A DNA stretch of 64,000 bases from CADEDH01 sp963732695 (GTDB lineage Bacteria > Actinomycetota > Acidimicrobiia > Acidimicrobiales > SZUA-35), in the NCBI GenBank assembly GCA_963732695.1, contig CAVTAP010000021.1, forward strand, positions 591,038 to 655,037. The letters are read 5' to 3'. This document shows, piece by piece, positions 27,337 to 35,798 of this stretch. Every line of letters starts with the position of its first letter. Position 1 is the stretch's first letter. The position numbers and the translations under genes are program-made. The notes beneath the pieces were generated by a model. It was not told where the DNA came from. It was given only the letters and a program-made list of their open reading frames with translations, and ran no database searches.

Positions 27337-28325
27337 TGGGGTGACACCCTGTTCGAGTTGGCCGACGCGGTGCTGTACTCACCGGCACCGGTCGGATCAG
27401 TGCCCGGCCTCAGCCTCGAACCCGAGTTCCGCCGGTCCCACGGCAGCCTCTACAAGGCCCTGGCCGGCGGTGATGTGGACACCGACGGCCTCCGGGAATT
27501 GATGATCACCCACCGCCCGGCGGCCTGGCCCCTGGTCTATGCCGTCGACGCCTCGACCTGGGATCGTTGTGATGCTGAGTGCAGCCCGGAGCGGGGGTTC
27601 CACTATTCGGCTTCGAAGCACTCGGCCGGCCAGCCGATCGTGGCCGGCTGGTAATATCAGTGGATCTCCCAGCTGAGCTGGGACCCTGACAGCTGGACAG
27701 CTCCCATGGACGCCCTACGTATCAGCCCGGCCATGGACACCACCACCGCCACTGTCGACCAGATCAAACGGCTGATCGGATCTGCTACCCACCAACCGTG
27801 AGGTCCCCCTGTTCGTCTTCGACGCCGGCTATGACGGCATCGCCCTCGGCCACGGCCTGGCCGGCACTCGGGCCGAGGTCCTGGTCAGGATCGCCTCGAC
27901 CCGGGTCTTCGATCCCGACACCGAACCGCGCCCTGAGCCGCACGATCGGTCGTCCCCCGACGCCACGGACTACACGTCGTGCTCGCCGACGAGACCACCT
28001 GGCCAACCCCCAATGCCGAGCTCACGACCTCGGTTCCCCGCTACGGGAACGTGACGGTTACCGCCTGGCACCACCTCCACCCCAAGCTGCACGGCAGGGG
28101 CAAATGGAAAGACCACGACGAACCGCCGATCGTGCGAGGCACCGTGATCCGGGTCGAGGTCGAACACCTTCCCAAACCGACCGGACGTGTGAACAAGACA
28201 CTCTGGCTGTGGTGGTCAGGATCCGGTGAACCCGACCTCGATCGCTGCTGGCGGTCCTACCTCCGACGATTCGACATCGAGCACACCTACCGGTTCGCCA
28301 AAGGGACCCTGGGCTGGACCACCGC
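27337..28325 (+). pseudogene. Transposase wreck (actinobacterial NF041680-type family)
   Basis: Three frames hold consecutive parts of one transposase: DTLFELADAVLYSPAPV with VYAVDASTWDR to a TAA at 27652-27654; then FVFDAGYDGIALGHGLAGTR; then ADETTWPTPNAE, HHLHPKLHG, VRGTVIRVEVEHLP, LWWSGSG and YLRRFDIEHTYRFAKGTLGW. The order and motifs follow the several-hundred-residue family common in actinobacteria, including the Asp residues of VDAS and DAGYD and the late Glu of IEHTYRF. At least two frame changes and an internal stop break it, and it is cut off at about 28320 by the next element. Confidence 0.8.
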
Positions 28326-28830
28326 TTGGGAAGCACGACGAACTGGTGGGCGTGGATCCGTCTGACGACCTCGACTCCGATGTGATGCTCCCGGCAATGT
28401 CGGATGAACTGGGCCTTGAACCCGGAATCGCACCACAGCTTGGAGAAACGGCTGGACCGCTTCCGGGCCTTGTCAGCCACGGTGATCCCACCAGCGTTGT
28501 CAGACGTGCTAGCAACCACGACCGTGATGGCGATCAGCAGGCCGAGGGAGTCGACGATCCCGAACGTCTTGCGCCCCGAGATCTTCTTCCCGGCGTCGTA
28601 ACCCCTGGTAGGACTGGTGACTGTGGCCGCTCCTCGCACGCTGCGGGCGTCCACGATCCCCGCTCACGGCTCCGCATCTCGGCCTTCGGCCTGGCGGACC
28701 ATGCCCACCACGTGCGCGGCAACCGCAGCCCAGACCCCCTCATCGGACCACCTCTTGTGATAGCGATGCACCGTGTTCCAGTGTGGATAGTTCTTGGGCA
28801 GGGCCCGCCACTGACAGCCCGTGGCAGCAG
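28321..28830 (-). pseudogene. IS5-family transposase wreck
   Basis: Minus-strand remains of an IS5-type DDE transposase: TGCQWRALPKNYPHWNTVHRY, KRWSDEGVWAAV, VDARSVRGAATV, RGYDAGKKISGRKTFG and VLPKRW. An in-frame TGA (28664-28666) splits it at RDAEP-stop-AGIVDARS. The N-terminal 60 or so residues are missing at the right edge, and at about 28321 the match stops after PKRW where it meets the other transposase wreck. No terminal inverted repeats found. Confidence 0.8.
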
Positions 28831-28869
28831 TGGGCGAAACACCCTGGGCGGTTGCGCGTGCGGCAGGGA

Positions 28870-31092
28870 TCAGGCCGAACGGAACACCCGCTGGGGCAGG
28901 GCGGCCCCGGCCCACACCCAGCTCGTTCGCAGCCTGACGTCCACCAGGTGGCCAACGAACCGGGCGGCCTGGGCGGTGGAGGCCTTGGACATGCCCTGAC
29001 GGCGGCCCTCGAACCGGAACGGGATCTCCACCGGCGACAGCTCGGGGTGGGTGGCCAGCAGCTCCACCAGGATCTTGAACCCGTCGGGGCTGAGGCGATC
29101 GAGGTCGACACCGCCCAGGCGCACGGCGAAGTAGCCCGACATGGGATCGGCCACCCGCCCCACCCGAACCGGGAACACGGCCCACGCCGCCCAGGTGGCG
29201 GCCTTCGACAACACCCGGCGCACGGGGGTGAGGCCCAGATCCTCCACCCCACCGGGCACCCGGCGGCTGGCCACGGCCAGATCGTGACCCTGGTCGAGCG
29301 CTTCCACCAGGCGGTCGATCACGGCCGGCGGGTGCTGCAGGTCTCCGTCCATCACCACCGCCACCGAGCCGGCGGCCACGTCGAATCCGTCGACCACGGC
29401 CCCACCCAGTCCCCCCCAGCGATCCTCCGGCGCCCGGGCCAGCACCCGCACCGGGATGGGGGCGGTGGCGGCCACGGCCCGCACCTCATCGGCCGTGCCG
29501 TCGTCGCTGTCGTCCACGAACACCACCTCCACCGGCCGGGACAGGCCGGCCCCGGCGATGGCGGCCACCAGTGGGGCCACGTTGGCCTGTTCGTTGCGGG
29601 TGGGCACCACCACGCTGACGAGGCGTTGATCGAGACCGGTGCGGAGACGGGGCGGACGGGCCGGGGGCGGGTTGACGGTGAGGATGGCGAGCAGGGCGGC
29701 GGCCAGGGCCAACGTGAGCTTGCCGCTCCCGTCGAGCAGGAGCAGGCCGAGCTGGGGACCGACCGGCAACACGAGGAATGCTCCTACGGCGCAGCTCGTG
29801 ACCAGGGCCCGGTTGCGCTGGCCGGCCGAGCTGGCGGCCAACAGCATCAGGCCCCAGGTGAGGTACCAGGGCTGGGTGGTGGGGTGGAGCACGGCCCAGA
29901 TCACGAGGCTCCAGGCCAGGGCCAGAGGCCAGCTCCGGCTGCGCCGGAACAGCAGCCACAGGCTGGTGCCCACGGCCACGGCCACGCCGGCCAGCCGGGC
30001 CACGGTCAGGGCGGCGGTCACGTCGGCCCCGGTGGCGATCGACACCGCACCGCCCAGGAGGCGGGTGACGCTGAGATAGGCGTCGACCGGGGTGGTCCCG
30101 GTGAGGGCGTCGACCCAGCCCCAGCCCCAGCCGGTGAGCCGGCCGGCGGCGGCTATCACGGCGAACGTGAGGGTGGCGCTGGCCGCCGCCCGGGCCGCCC
30201 GCAGCCGCCAGGGCACGGTCTCGGTGAGCCACGGCCAGGTGAGAAAGGCCACGGCCAGGATGGCGGGCAGCTTGATGGCGGCAGCCAGGGCGCACAAGGC
30301 GATGCCGGCCAGGCGCCACCGGGCCCGGCGACCCACCGCCACCCCGGTCACCAGGAAGGCCAACATCATCGCCTCGTTGTGGGCGCCGGACACGAGGTGG
30401 AGCAGCACCAGGGGGTTGGCGAATGCCAGCACCAGGGCATCGACGGGATCGCGCCCCAACCCCCGAGCCAGGTCGTGGACGCCGAAGGCGGCCACCAGCA
30501 GGCCGATCACGGCGATGAGGCGGTAGGCCAGCACGGCCACCACCACCTGGTCGCCCGAGAACTGGGCGATGGCCGACGAAGCGAACACGAACACCGGCCC
30601 GTAGGGCACGGGGGCGTCGCGGTAGAGGGGGTCGACCGGGGCCAGCACCGGATCGTCGGGACCGAGCCGGGCCGGACCCTCCTGGTAGGGGTCGTAGCCC
30701 TCGGCCGCCAGGCGGCCCTGGGCGGCGTAGGCGTAGACGTCGCGGCTTCCCAGCGGAGGCCCGATCAGCAGCGGGACCGCCCACAGCACCACGATGGCGG
30801 CCAGGCCGATGAGCGACAGGCCGCTCCGCAGCACGTGGCGGCGGAGCAGGAGCCACGCCCGGACCAGGCCGATGAGCCCGCCGTAGAACAGGAACAGGGC
30901 CGGCACCAGCCCCATCACCGGACGCACGGGAACGGACGGCACCGACCACAGCCGGCCGGCCGAGCCGGGGCTGCCGGCGCCGGCCAGGGTGCCGCCGGCC
31001 ACCACGGCCACCGACGCCACCAGGCCGAGCACGGCGGTGAACGTCAGCGACCCGGCCCAGCCCCCCAGGCGCGATCCAGGTCCATCCCTCAT
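28870..31092 (-). CDS. MptB-type mannosyltransferase fused to polyprenol-phosphate-mannose synthase
   Basis: A 740-residue fusion. Residues 1 to about 490 form a GT-C membrane enzyme with about 12 helices and the MptB-like block SRDVYAYAAQGRLAAEGYDP, then DAPVPYGPVFVFASS and a late HPTTQPWYLTW. Residues about 495-735 form a GT2 domain of the Dpm1/Ppm1 class (VVPTRNEQANVAPLV, FVDDSDDGT, VMDGDLQHP, ASRRVPGG, DPMSGYFAVR). In mycobacteria Ppm1 makes polyprenol-P-mannose and MptB uses it for the alpha-1,6-mannan of lipomannan; here one chain would do both. ATG 31092 has GAGG six bases upstream; ATG 31107 is possible. Confidence 0.88.
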   Translation of the reverse strand: MRDGPGSRLGGWAGSLTFTAVLGLVASVAVVAGGTLAGAGSPGSAGRLWSVPSVPVRPVMGLVPALFLFYGGLIGLVRAWLLLRRHVLRSGLSLIGLAAIVVLWAVPLLIGPPLGSRDVYAYAAQGRLAAEGYDPYQEGPARLGPDDPVLAPVDPLYRDAPVPYGPVFVFASSAIAQFSGDQVVVAVLAYRLIAVIGLLVAAFGVHDLARGLGRDPVDALVLAFANPLVLLHLVSGAHNEAMMLAFLVTGVAVGRRARWRLAGIALCALAAAIKLPAILAVAFLTWPWLTETVPWRLRAARAAASATLTFAVIAAAGRLTGWGWGWVDALTGTTPVDAYLSVTRLLGGAVSIATGADVTAALTVARLAGVAVAVGTSLWLLFRRSRSWPLALAWSLVIWAVLHPTTQPWYLTWGLMLLAASSAGQRNRALVTSCAVGAFLVLPVGPQLGLLLLDGSGKLTLALAAALLAILTVNPPPARPPRLRTGLDQRLVSVVVPTRNEQANVAPLVAAIAGAGLSRPVEVVFVDDSDDGTADEVRAVAATAPIPVRVLARAPEDRWGGLGGAVVDGFDVAAGSVAVVMDGDLQHPPAVIDRLVEALDQGHDLAVASRRVPGGVEDLGLTPVRRVLSKAATWAAWAVFPVRVGRVADPMSGYFAVRLGGVDLDRLSPDGFKILVELLATHPELSPVEIPFRFEGRRQGMSKASTAQAARFVGHLVDVRLRTSWVWAGAALPQRVFRSA

Positions 31093-31171
31093 GATGGGCC
31101 TCAGCATAGGAGCAGCATCGGCCCAGGTGGCACCGCTCCCCTTCCGCCCCGTTCTGGGCGGCAGCCCTGGC

Positions 31172-31218
31172 GATCTGTGGCGGCAGAGGCTGTATTTTGC
31201 GCGCTGGCGCCACAGATC
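31172..31218. promoter_or_regulatory. 11-bp inverted repeat upstream of the MptB fusion
   Basis: GATCTGTGGCG (31172-31182) and CGCCACAGATC (31208-31218) are perfect inverted arms 25 bases apart, between the MalY/PatB stop (31257) and the fusion start (31092), both on the minus strand. The spacer includes TGTATTTTGC, the most AT-rich point nearby. It may be a two-site operator or a terminator; spacing favours an operator. Confidence 0.4.
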
Positions 31219-31256
31219 TCCCCGGCGCCGGCGAGCAGGGGGCGTCGGGGGAGCGC

Positions 31257-32402
31257 TCAGGCCAGCGCGGCGGCCAGACGGTCGACGAGCTGGTCGAGGA
31301 TGGGGGCCGAGGTGGCGAAGTTGAGCCTGGTGTGGCCCAGGCCGTGGACGCCGAAGTCGGGCCCGGCCGACAGCGCCACCGACGCCTTGTCCAGGAGGAC
31401 CTCGGCCGGGTTGTCGCCCAGGCCGTAGGGCCGGAGGTCGAGCCAGGCCAGGTAGGTGGCCTGGGGTGCGGTGAAGCCGGCAGCGGGCAGATCGGCGGTC
31501 AGCCGCCGGGCCAGCTGGTCGCGACGCTCGGTGAGATAGGCCCTTACCGCATCCAGCCAGGGGGCACCGGCGGTCCAGGCCGCCAGCGTGGACTCGGCCC
31601 CCGGGGTGCCGACGGCCCCCAGGAGATGGGCCGGCAGCTCCGCCAGCCGGGCGGCCAGCCCGGCGTGACCCACGTGGGCCACGGCGCAGCGCAGGCCGGC
31701 CAGGTTGAACGCCTTGGAGGCGGCCGAGATCGTGAGGGTCCGGGCCGCCGCCTCGGGGCTGATCGTGCCCATCGGGCGGTGGGTGGCACCGGGGTGCACC
31801 AGGTCGGCCCACACCTCGTCGCTCAGGATCAGCAGGTCGTGCTCCTCGGCCACCCGGGCTATCGCCGCCAGCTCGGTCTCGTCGAACACCCGGCCGGTGG
31901 GGTTGTGGGGGTTGCACAGCAGGATGGCCCGGGTGCGGTCGTCGATGGCGGCGGCCAGGCGCTCGGGGTCGAGACGCCAGCCGTCGGGGTCGAGAGGCAC
32001 ATCGATCAGCCGCCGCCCGGTGGTGGACAGGGCGTTGAGGAACGGGGGATAGATCGGGGTGAACAGCACCACCCCGTCGCCGGGGCCGGTGAGCAGCCAG
32101 AGGGCGGTGTCGATGGCGTGCAGCACGTCGCAGAACACACGGACGTCGGCCGGGTCGATGGCCCAGTGGTGCCGGTCGCCCTGCCACCGGGCGAAGGCGT
32201 CGGGCAGCTGCAGGAGGGCCTGGCGGTTGTAGCCGAAGTCGCCCCGGCTGACGAGTTGCTGGAGTGCCTCCACCACAACCGGCGGCGGGGCGATGTCCAT
32301 GTCGGCCACCCATGCCGGCAGCACGTCGGGGCCATAGCGGTTCCACTTGATGCCGCTCAGGTGGCGGAGGTGATCGATGTCGAGGGGTTCAACGGCTGCC
32401 AT
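31257..32402 (-). CDS. MalY/PatB-type cystathionine beta-lyase (PLP aminotransferase fold)
   Basis: A 381-residue fold-type I PLP enzyme. It begins as the PatB/MalY branch does (KWNRYGPDVLPAWVADMDI), with the cofactor region CNPHNPTGRVFDE, LSDEVWADLV, and the Schiff-base Lys in ISAASKAFNLAGLR. It probably cleaves C-S bonds such as in cystathionine to give homocysteine, pyruvate and ammonia. ATG 32402. Divergent from the SGNH hydrolase gene; same strand as the MptB fusion, 164 bases upstream of it, perhaps separate units. Confidence 0.92.
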   Translation of the reverse strand: MAAVEPLDIDHLRHLSGIKWNRYGPDVLPAWVADMDIAPPPVVVEALQQLVSRGDFGYNRQALLQLPDAFARWQGDRHHWAIDPADVRVFCDVLHAIDTALWLLTGPGDGVVLFTPIYPPFLNALSTTGRRLIDVPLDPDGWRLDPERLAAAIDDRTRAILLCNPHNPTGRVFDETELAAIARVAEEHDLLILSDEVWADLVHPGATHRPMGTISPEAAARTLTISAASKAFNLAGLRCAVAHVGHAGLAARLAELPAHLLGAVGTPGAESTLAAWTAGAPWLDAVRAYLTERRDQLARRLTADLPAAGFTAPQATYLAWLDLRPYGLGDNPAEVLLDKASVALSAGPDFGVHGLGHTRLNFATSAPILDQLVDRLAAALA

Positions 32403-32445
32403 CGGGCACCGACCCTAGCGGTCACCCGGGGGGCTCGCCGCCCCC

Positions 32446-32479
32446 GCCGGCTGGCGCCGGCTCCCCGACGTCGTCGGGG
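32446..32479. other. Two adjacent hairpins in a divergent intergenic region
   Basis: GCCGGC-TGGC-GCCGGC (32446-32461) and CCCCGAC-GTC-GTCGGGG (32463-32479) are perfect stems side by side between the divergent MalY and SGNH starts. Their place is wrong for terminators of either gene; they may affect leader folding or be chance in GC-rich DNA. Confidence 0.3.
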
Positions 32480-32545
32480 CCCCTCCCCCGCCGACCCGGC
32501 CCGGATGCCAGGTCCGGACGCCGGGGCCGGGCATCATGGACGGCC

Positions 32546-33229
32546 ATGGCCGATCCGTTGCCCCGCCTCACCCCCCGCCCGCTGTCCCGGGCGGTGCGAC
32601 TGGCCTCCCTCGTTCATGCCGGCATCCGCGCCACCACGGCCCAGATCGAGCCCTACACGGCCTGGTGGGACGTCCAGAACCAGGAGGCGGCGGGGGCCGA
32701 TGGCCCGTTGCTGGTGGCCGTGGGCGATTCCACCGCCATCGGGATCGGGGCCTCGGCCCCCGACCGCAGCTACGTCGGGCTCCTCCACCGCCGCCTCCTG
32801 GCCAACGACCCGGCCTGGCGGGTGGTGAACCTGGCCCTGTCGGGAGCCCGGGTGGCCGACGCGCTGGACCGCCAGCTACCGACCCTGGCCGGGTTGGAGG
32901 CGGACCTGGTGGTGTGCTGCATCGGAACGAACGACCTGGTGTGGGGCAAGGAGACGACCGTCCTGCGGGAGCAGTTACGCCGTCTCGTGGCCGGGTTGCC
33001 CGACGGTGCGGTGGTGGGCCGGCCGGCCGGCGGTTCGCCCCGGGCCCGCATGGCGTCGAGGGCGCTGCGCAACGCCGGCCGGGAGCGGGGCCTCACCGTG
33101 ATCGACCCGTGGGCCGAACCCACGCCCGAGGGCCGGGAGCGTCTGGCCGTCGACCGTTTCCATCCCAACGATCTGGGCTACGAGCTGATGGCCATCCCCT
33201 ACGCCAAGGCCCTCGGTCTCCTCCCCTAG
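32546..33229 (+). CDS. SGNH/GDSL-family hydrolase
   Basis: A 227-residue esterase or lipase of the SGNH class. The blocks appear in order: VAVGDSTAIG (nucleophile Ser in GDS), NLALSGARVAD (Gly), CCIGTNDLVWG (Asn), and DRFHPNDLGYELMA (catalytic Asp and His). No clear signal peptide; a short amphipathic N-terminus precedes the domain, so it is probably cytoplasmic. ATG 32546. Substrate unknown. The next gene on the same strand starts 79 bases later. Confidence 0.9.
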   Translation: MADPLPRLTPRPLSRAVRLASLVHAGIRATTAQIEPYTAWWDVQNQEAAGADGPLLVAVGDSTAIGIGASAPDRSYVGLLHRRLLANDPAWRVVNLALSGARVADALDRQLPTLAGLEADLVVCCIGTNDLVWGKETTVLREQLRRLVAGLPDGAVVGRPAGGSPRARMASRALRNAGRERGLTVIDPWAEPTPEGRERLAVDRFHPNDLGYELMAIPYAKALGLLP

Positions 33230-33308
33230 CCGCACAAACGAGGATCGACCAGTGGCGGGCGGAGAGACGGTAGGGTCGCGGGGTGTGTCGGGGATTCTGA
33301 GCGGACCG

Positions 33309-34115
33309 ATGGATCTGAGCGGCGGCCGGCGGGCCCCTGCTCCCAAGTACCCCACCCTGGAGGCCACCAAGGGCCTCCTCGTGCGCCACCGGACATCGGG
33401 CGTGGTGGGCACCGTGGTGGCGTTCTCCGGCACCCAGGTGAAGCTGCGCCAGCCCAGCGGCCGGGAGCAGGTGTTCCCGGTGGCCGACGGCGCCTTCTCG
33501 GTCGACGGATCCACCGTCACCCTCGTCCGCCCCAAGCCGGCGGACCCCGGCACCGGGCCCCGCTCCCTCACCGCCTCCGGCTCGGTGGCCGTACCCGGCC
33601 ACAAGGCCCGGGTGGCCCGGGCCAGCCGGATCCTGGTGGAGGGCCTGCACGACGCCGAACTGGTGGAGAAGGTGTGGGGCGACGACCTGCGGGTGGAGGG
33701 CGTGGTGGTGGAACCCCTGCACGGGGCCGACGACCTGGCCGCCGTGATCCGCCAGTTCGACCCCGGCCCGGAGCGCCGCCTCGGTGTGCTGCTCGATCAT
33801 CTGGTCACCCACTCCAAGGAGTCCCGCCTGGCCGCCGCCGTCGACCACCCCCACGTGCTGATCACGGGTCACCCCTTCGTCGACGTGTGGCAGGCGATCC
33901 GCCCGGCCGTGATCGGCATCCGGGCCTGGCCCGAGATCCCCCGGGGCACCGACTGGAAGACCGGCATCTGCGCCGCCCTCGGCTTCGCCGGCACGCCCGG
34001 CGAGCTGTGGACCCGCCTCCTGTCCCGGGTCTCCACCTACCGGGACCTGGAACCGGCCCTCGTCGGCGCCGTGGAGCAGCTCATCGACTTCGTCGCTCCC
34101 CCACCCGAAGACTAA
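33309..34115 (+). CDS. DUF3097 family protein
   Basis: A 268-residue protein of an actinobacterial family without an assigned function. It has an N-terminal small beta domain (GLLVRHRTSGVVGTVVAF), then a Toprim-like region ARASRILVEGLHDAELVEKVWG with an acidic Glu and further on GVLLDHLV and ITGHPFVDVWQA, and ends with DWKTGICAALGF. The Toprim-like layout hints at nucleic-acid or nucleotide chemistry, but this is inference. ATG 33309 was taken; a GTG at 33252 would add 19 residues. Its stop is three bases from that of the convergent GGDEF-EAL gene. Confidence 0.85.
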   Translation: MDLSGGRRAPAPKYPTLEATKGLLVRHRTSGVVGTVVAFSGTQVKLRQPSGREQVFPVADGAFSVDGSTVTLVRPKPADPGTGPRSLTASGSVAVPGHKARVARASRILVEGLHDAELVEKVWGDDLRVEGVVVEPLHGADDLAAVIRQFDPGPERRLGVLLDHLVTHSKESRLAAAVDHPHVLITGHPFVDVWQAIRPAVIGIRAWPEIPRGTDWKTGICAALGFAGTPGELWTRLLSRVSTYRDLEPALVGAVEQLIDFVAPPPED

Positions 34116-34118
34116 CTC

Positions 34119-35717
34119 TCAACCAACTACGGGAAGCAGGCCGATCGTGGGATCTTCGGGGGCGCCCCAGGCCTGGAACCATCGGCCGGGGTCGACCACG
34201 TCGGCGTAGTCGGGGGCGTTGAACAGGTAGCCCTGCATCAGCCGGATCCCGGCCGCCCGCAGGAGATCGAGCTGCTCGGGCCGTTCCACCCCTTCGGCCA
34301 GCACCGTGAGCCCGAGCGGGCGGGCCATGGCGGCGATCGCCTCCACCACCGACAGCGCCACCTCGTCGTGGGGGAGGCCCCGCACGAACGACCGGTCGAT
34401 CTTCACGATCCCGGCCATGTCGAGGCTGTGGGCGTGACCGAAGCTCAGCCCCCCCGTGCCGAAGCCGTCGATGGCCACCGTCACCCCCAGCTCCCGCAGC
34501 TGGCGGAGCACGTCGAGCTCCTCCACATGGCTCGACACCAGCCGCTCCGACACCTCCACCACGATCTGCGACGGGGCGACGTCGGACCACTGCAGGAGCT
34601 CGCTCAGCTCCAGGGCGAAGTTGGGGTCGGTGAGCTGCTGCTCGGCCAGGTTGACCGAGACCCGCAGGTTCCGGGCCGCCGGGTTGAGGTGGTTCCACAC
34701 CGCGATCTGGGCGCACACCTCCCGCAGGACGGTGGCACCGAGCTTGGGCATGATCCCCACCCGATCGGCGGCGGGCAGGAAGTCCTTCGGCTCGATCAGG
34801 CCCCGCTCGGGATGGCGCCACCGCAGCAGCGCCTCGTAACCCACCAGATCGTGCTCGACCACGTCGAGGATCGGCTGGTAGAAGACGACGAACTGGTCCT
34901 CGGCCAGCGCCCGGGCCAGCTCGGCCTCCACCGCCGCCTGGTCGGCCAGCTGGGAGCGGTGGGAGTCGTCGAACACCTTGAACGGGGCCCGCTCCCGCTT
35001 GGCCGTGTACATGGCGGCATCGGCGTCTCGCAGCAGGTCCTCGGGGCTGCGCCGGTCGCCGGGGCCGGCGATGGCGATGCCGATGCTCGCCCCCACCTCG
35101 TGCAGGGTGCTGCCCAGCGCCACCGGCTCCCGGAACCGGCGCTGGATCTGGCTGGCCACGTTGAGCACCGAGTCGCCCACCAGCAGATCGCGGCAGACCA
35201 CCACGAACTCGTCACCGCCGAGGCGCGCCACCACGTCGGTGCTGCGGATCGTGGCCCGGAGCCGGGCCGCCACCACCTTGAGCAACTCGTCGCCCGCATC
35301 GTGGCCCAGGGTGTCGTTCACGATCTTGAACTTGTTGAGGTCGAGGAACAGGACGCCCACCACGGTCTTGTCCTGGGCCGCCCAGACCAGCGACTCCTCC
35401 AGCTCCCGGTACAGCTCGGCCCGGTTGACGAGGCCGGTGAGGGCGTCGTGGCGGGCGGCGTGGCGTTCCGAGGCGATGTCGGTAACCGCCTTGCGGGTGG
35501 ACCACCAGCGCCCGAGCGCTCCGGCCGCGGCCCCGACCACGGCCACCCCGCCCCCGGCCACCAGCCACCCGGCGTCGGACACGCCGAAGAACCCGCCGGC
35601 CAACCCGCTGGCGGCGACGAACCCGACGCCGGTGGCCCCGCAGGCGGCGACGGTGAGTGCTGAGGAGGGGAACCGGTCGTGTTCCACCTCGGAGATAACG
35701 GCCGATTGGCGCCTCAC
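34119..35717 (-). CDS. GGDEF-EAL cyclic-di-GMP protein with altered EAL site
   Basis: About 532 residues: two N-terminal membrane helices (AACGATGVGFVAASGLAGGFF, and GWLVAGGGVAVVGAAAGAL), a GGDEF domain with intact ARLGGDEFVVV and VLFLDLNKFKIVND, then an EAL domain with YEALLRWRHP, VSVNLAEQQL, KIDRSFV, VLAEGVE and QGYLF. The diguanylate cyclase half looks active. In the EAL half the metal-binding DDFGTG box reads DGFGTG, losing one Asp, so phosphodiesterase activity may be weak. The start is unclear; GTG 35717 leaves room for the divergent protease promoter, GTG 35687 is the alternative. Confidence 0.88.
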   Translation of the reverse strand: MRRQSAVISEVEHDRFPSSALTVAACGATGVGFVAASGLAGGFFGVSDAGWLVAGGGVAVVGAAAGALGRWWSTRKAVTDIASERHAARHDALTGLVNRAELYRELEESLVWAAQDKTVVGVLFLDLNKFKIVNDTLGHDAGDELLKVVAARLRATIRSTDVVARLGGDEFVVVCRDLLVGDSVLNVASQIQRRFREPVALGSTLHEVGASIGIAIAGPGDRRSPEDLLRDADAAMYTAKRERAPFKVFDDSHRSQLADQAAVEAELARALAEDQFVVFYQPILDVVEHDLVGYEALLRWRHPERGLIEPKDFLPAADRVGIMPKLGATVLREVCAQIAVWNHLNPAARNLRVSVNLAEQQLTDPNFALELSELLQWSDVAPSQIVVEVSERLVSSHVEELDVLRQLRELGVTVAIDGFGTGGLSFGHAHSLDMAGIVKIDRSFVRGLPHDEVALSVVEAIAAMARPLGLTVLAEGVERPEQLDLLRAAGIRLMQGYLFNAPDYADVVDPGRWFQAWGAPEDPTIGLLPVVG

Positions 35718-35798
35718 TTGAGCGGCGCCGCCGGCGGGCCGCCCCGAACCCCGACTCCTGACCCGACCAGCGGGGCCCCGGATTGGCACACTGGTGGG

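Noticed and set aside
31093..32346. Extension of the MptB fusion to 1158 residues
   Set aside because: The extra part is antisense-like and frame-shifted translation of the MalY/PatB gene; ATG 31092 with GAGG fits better.
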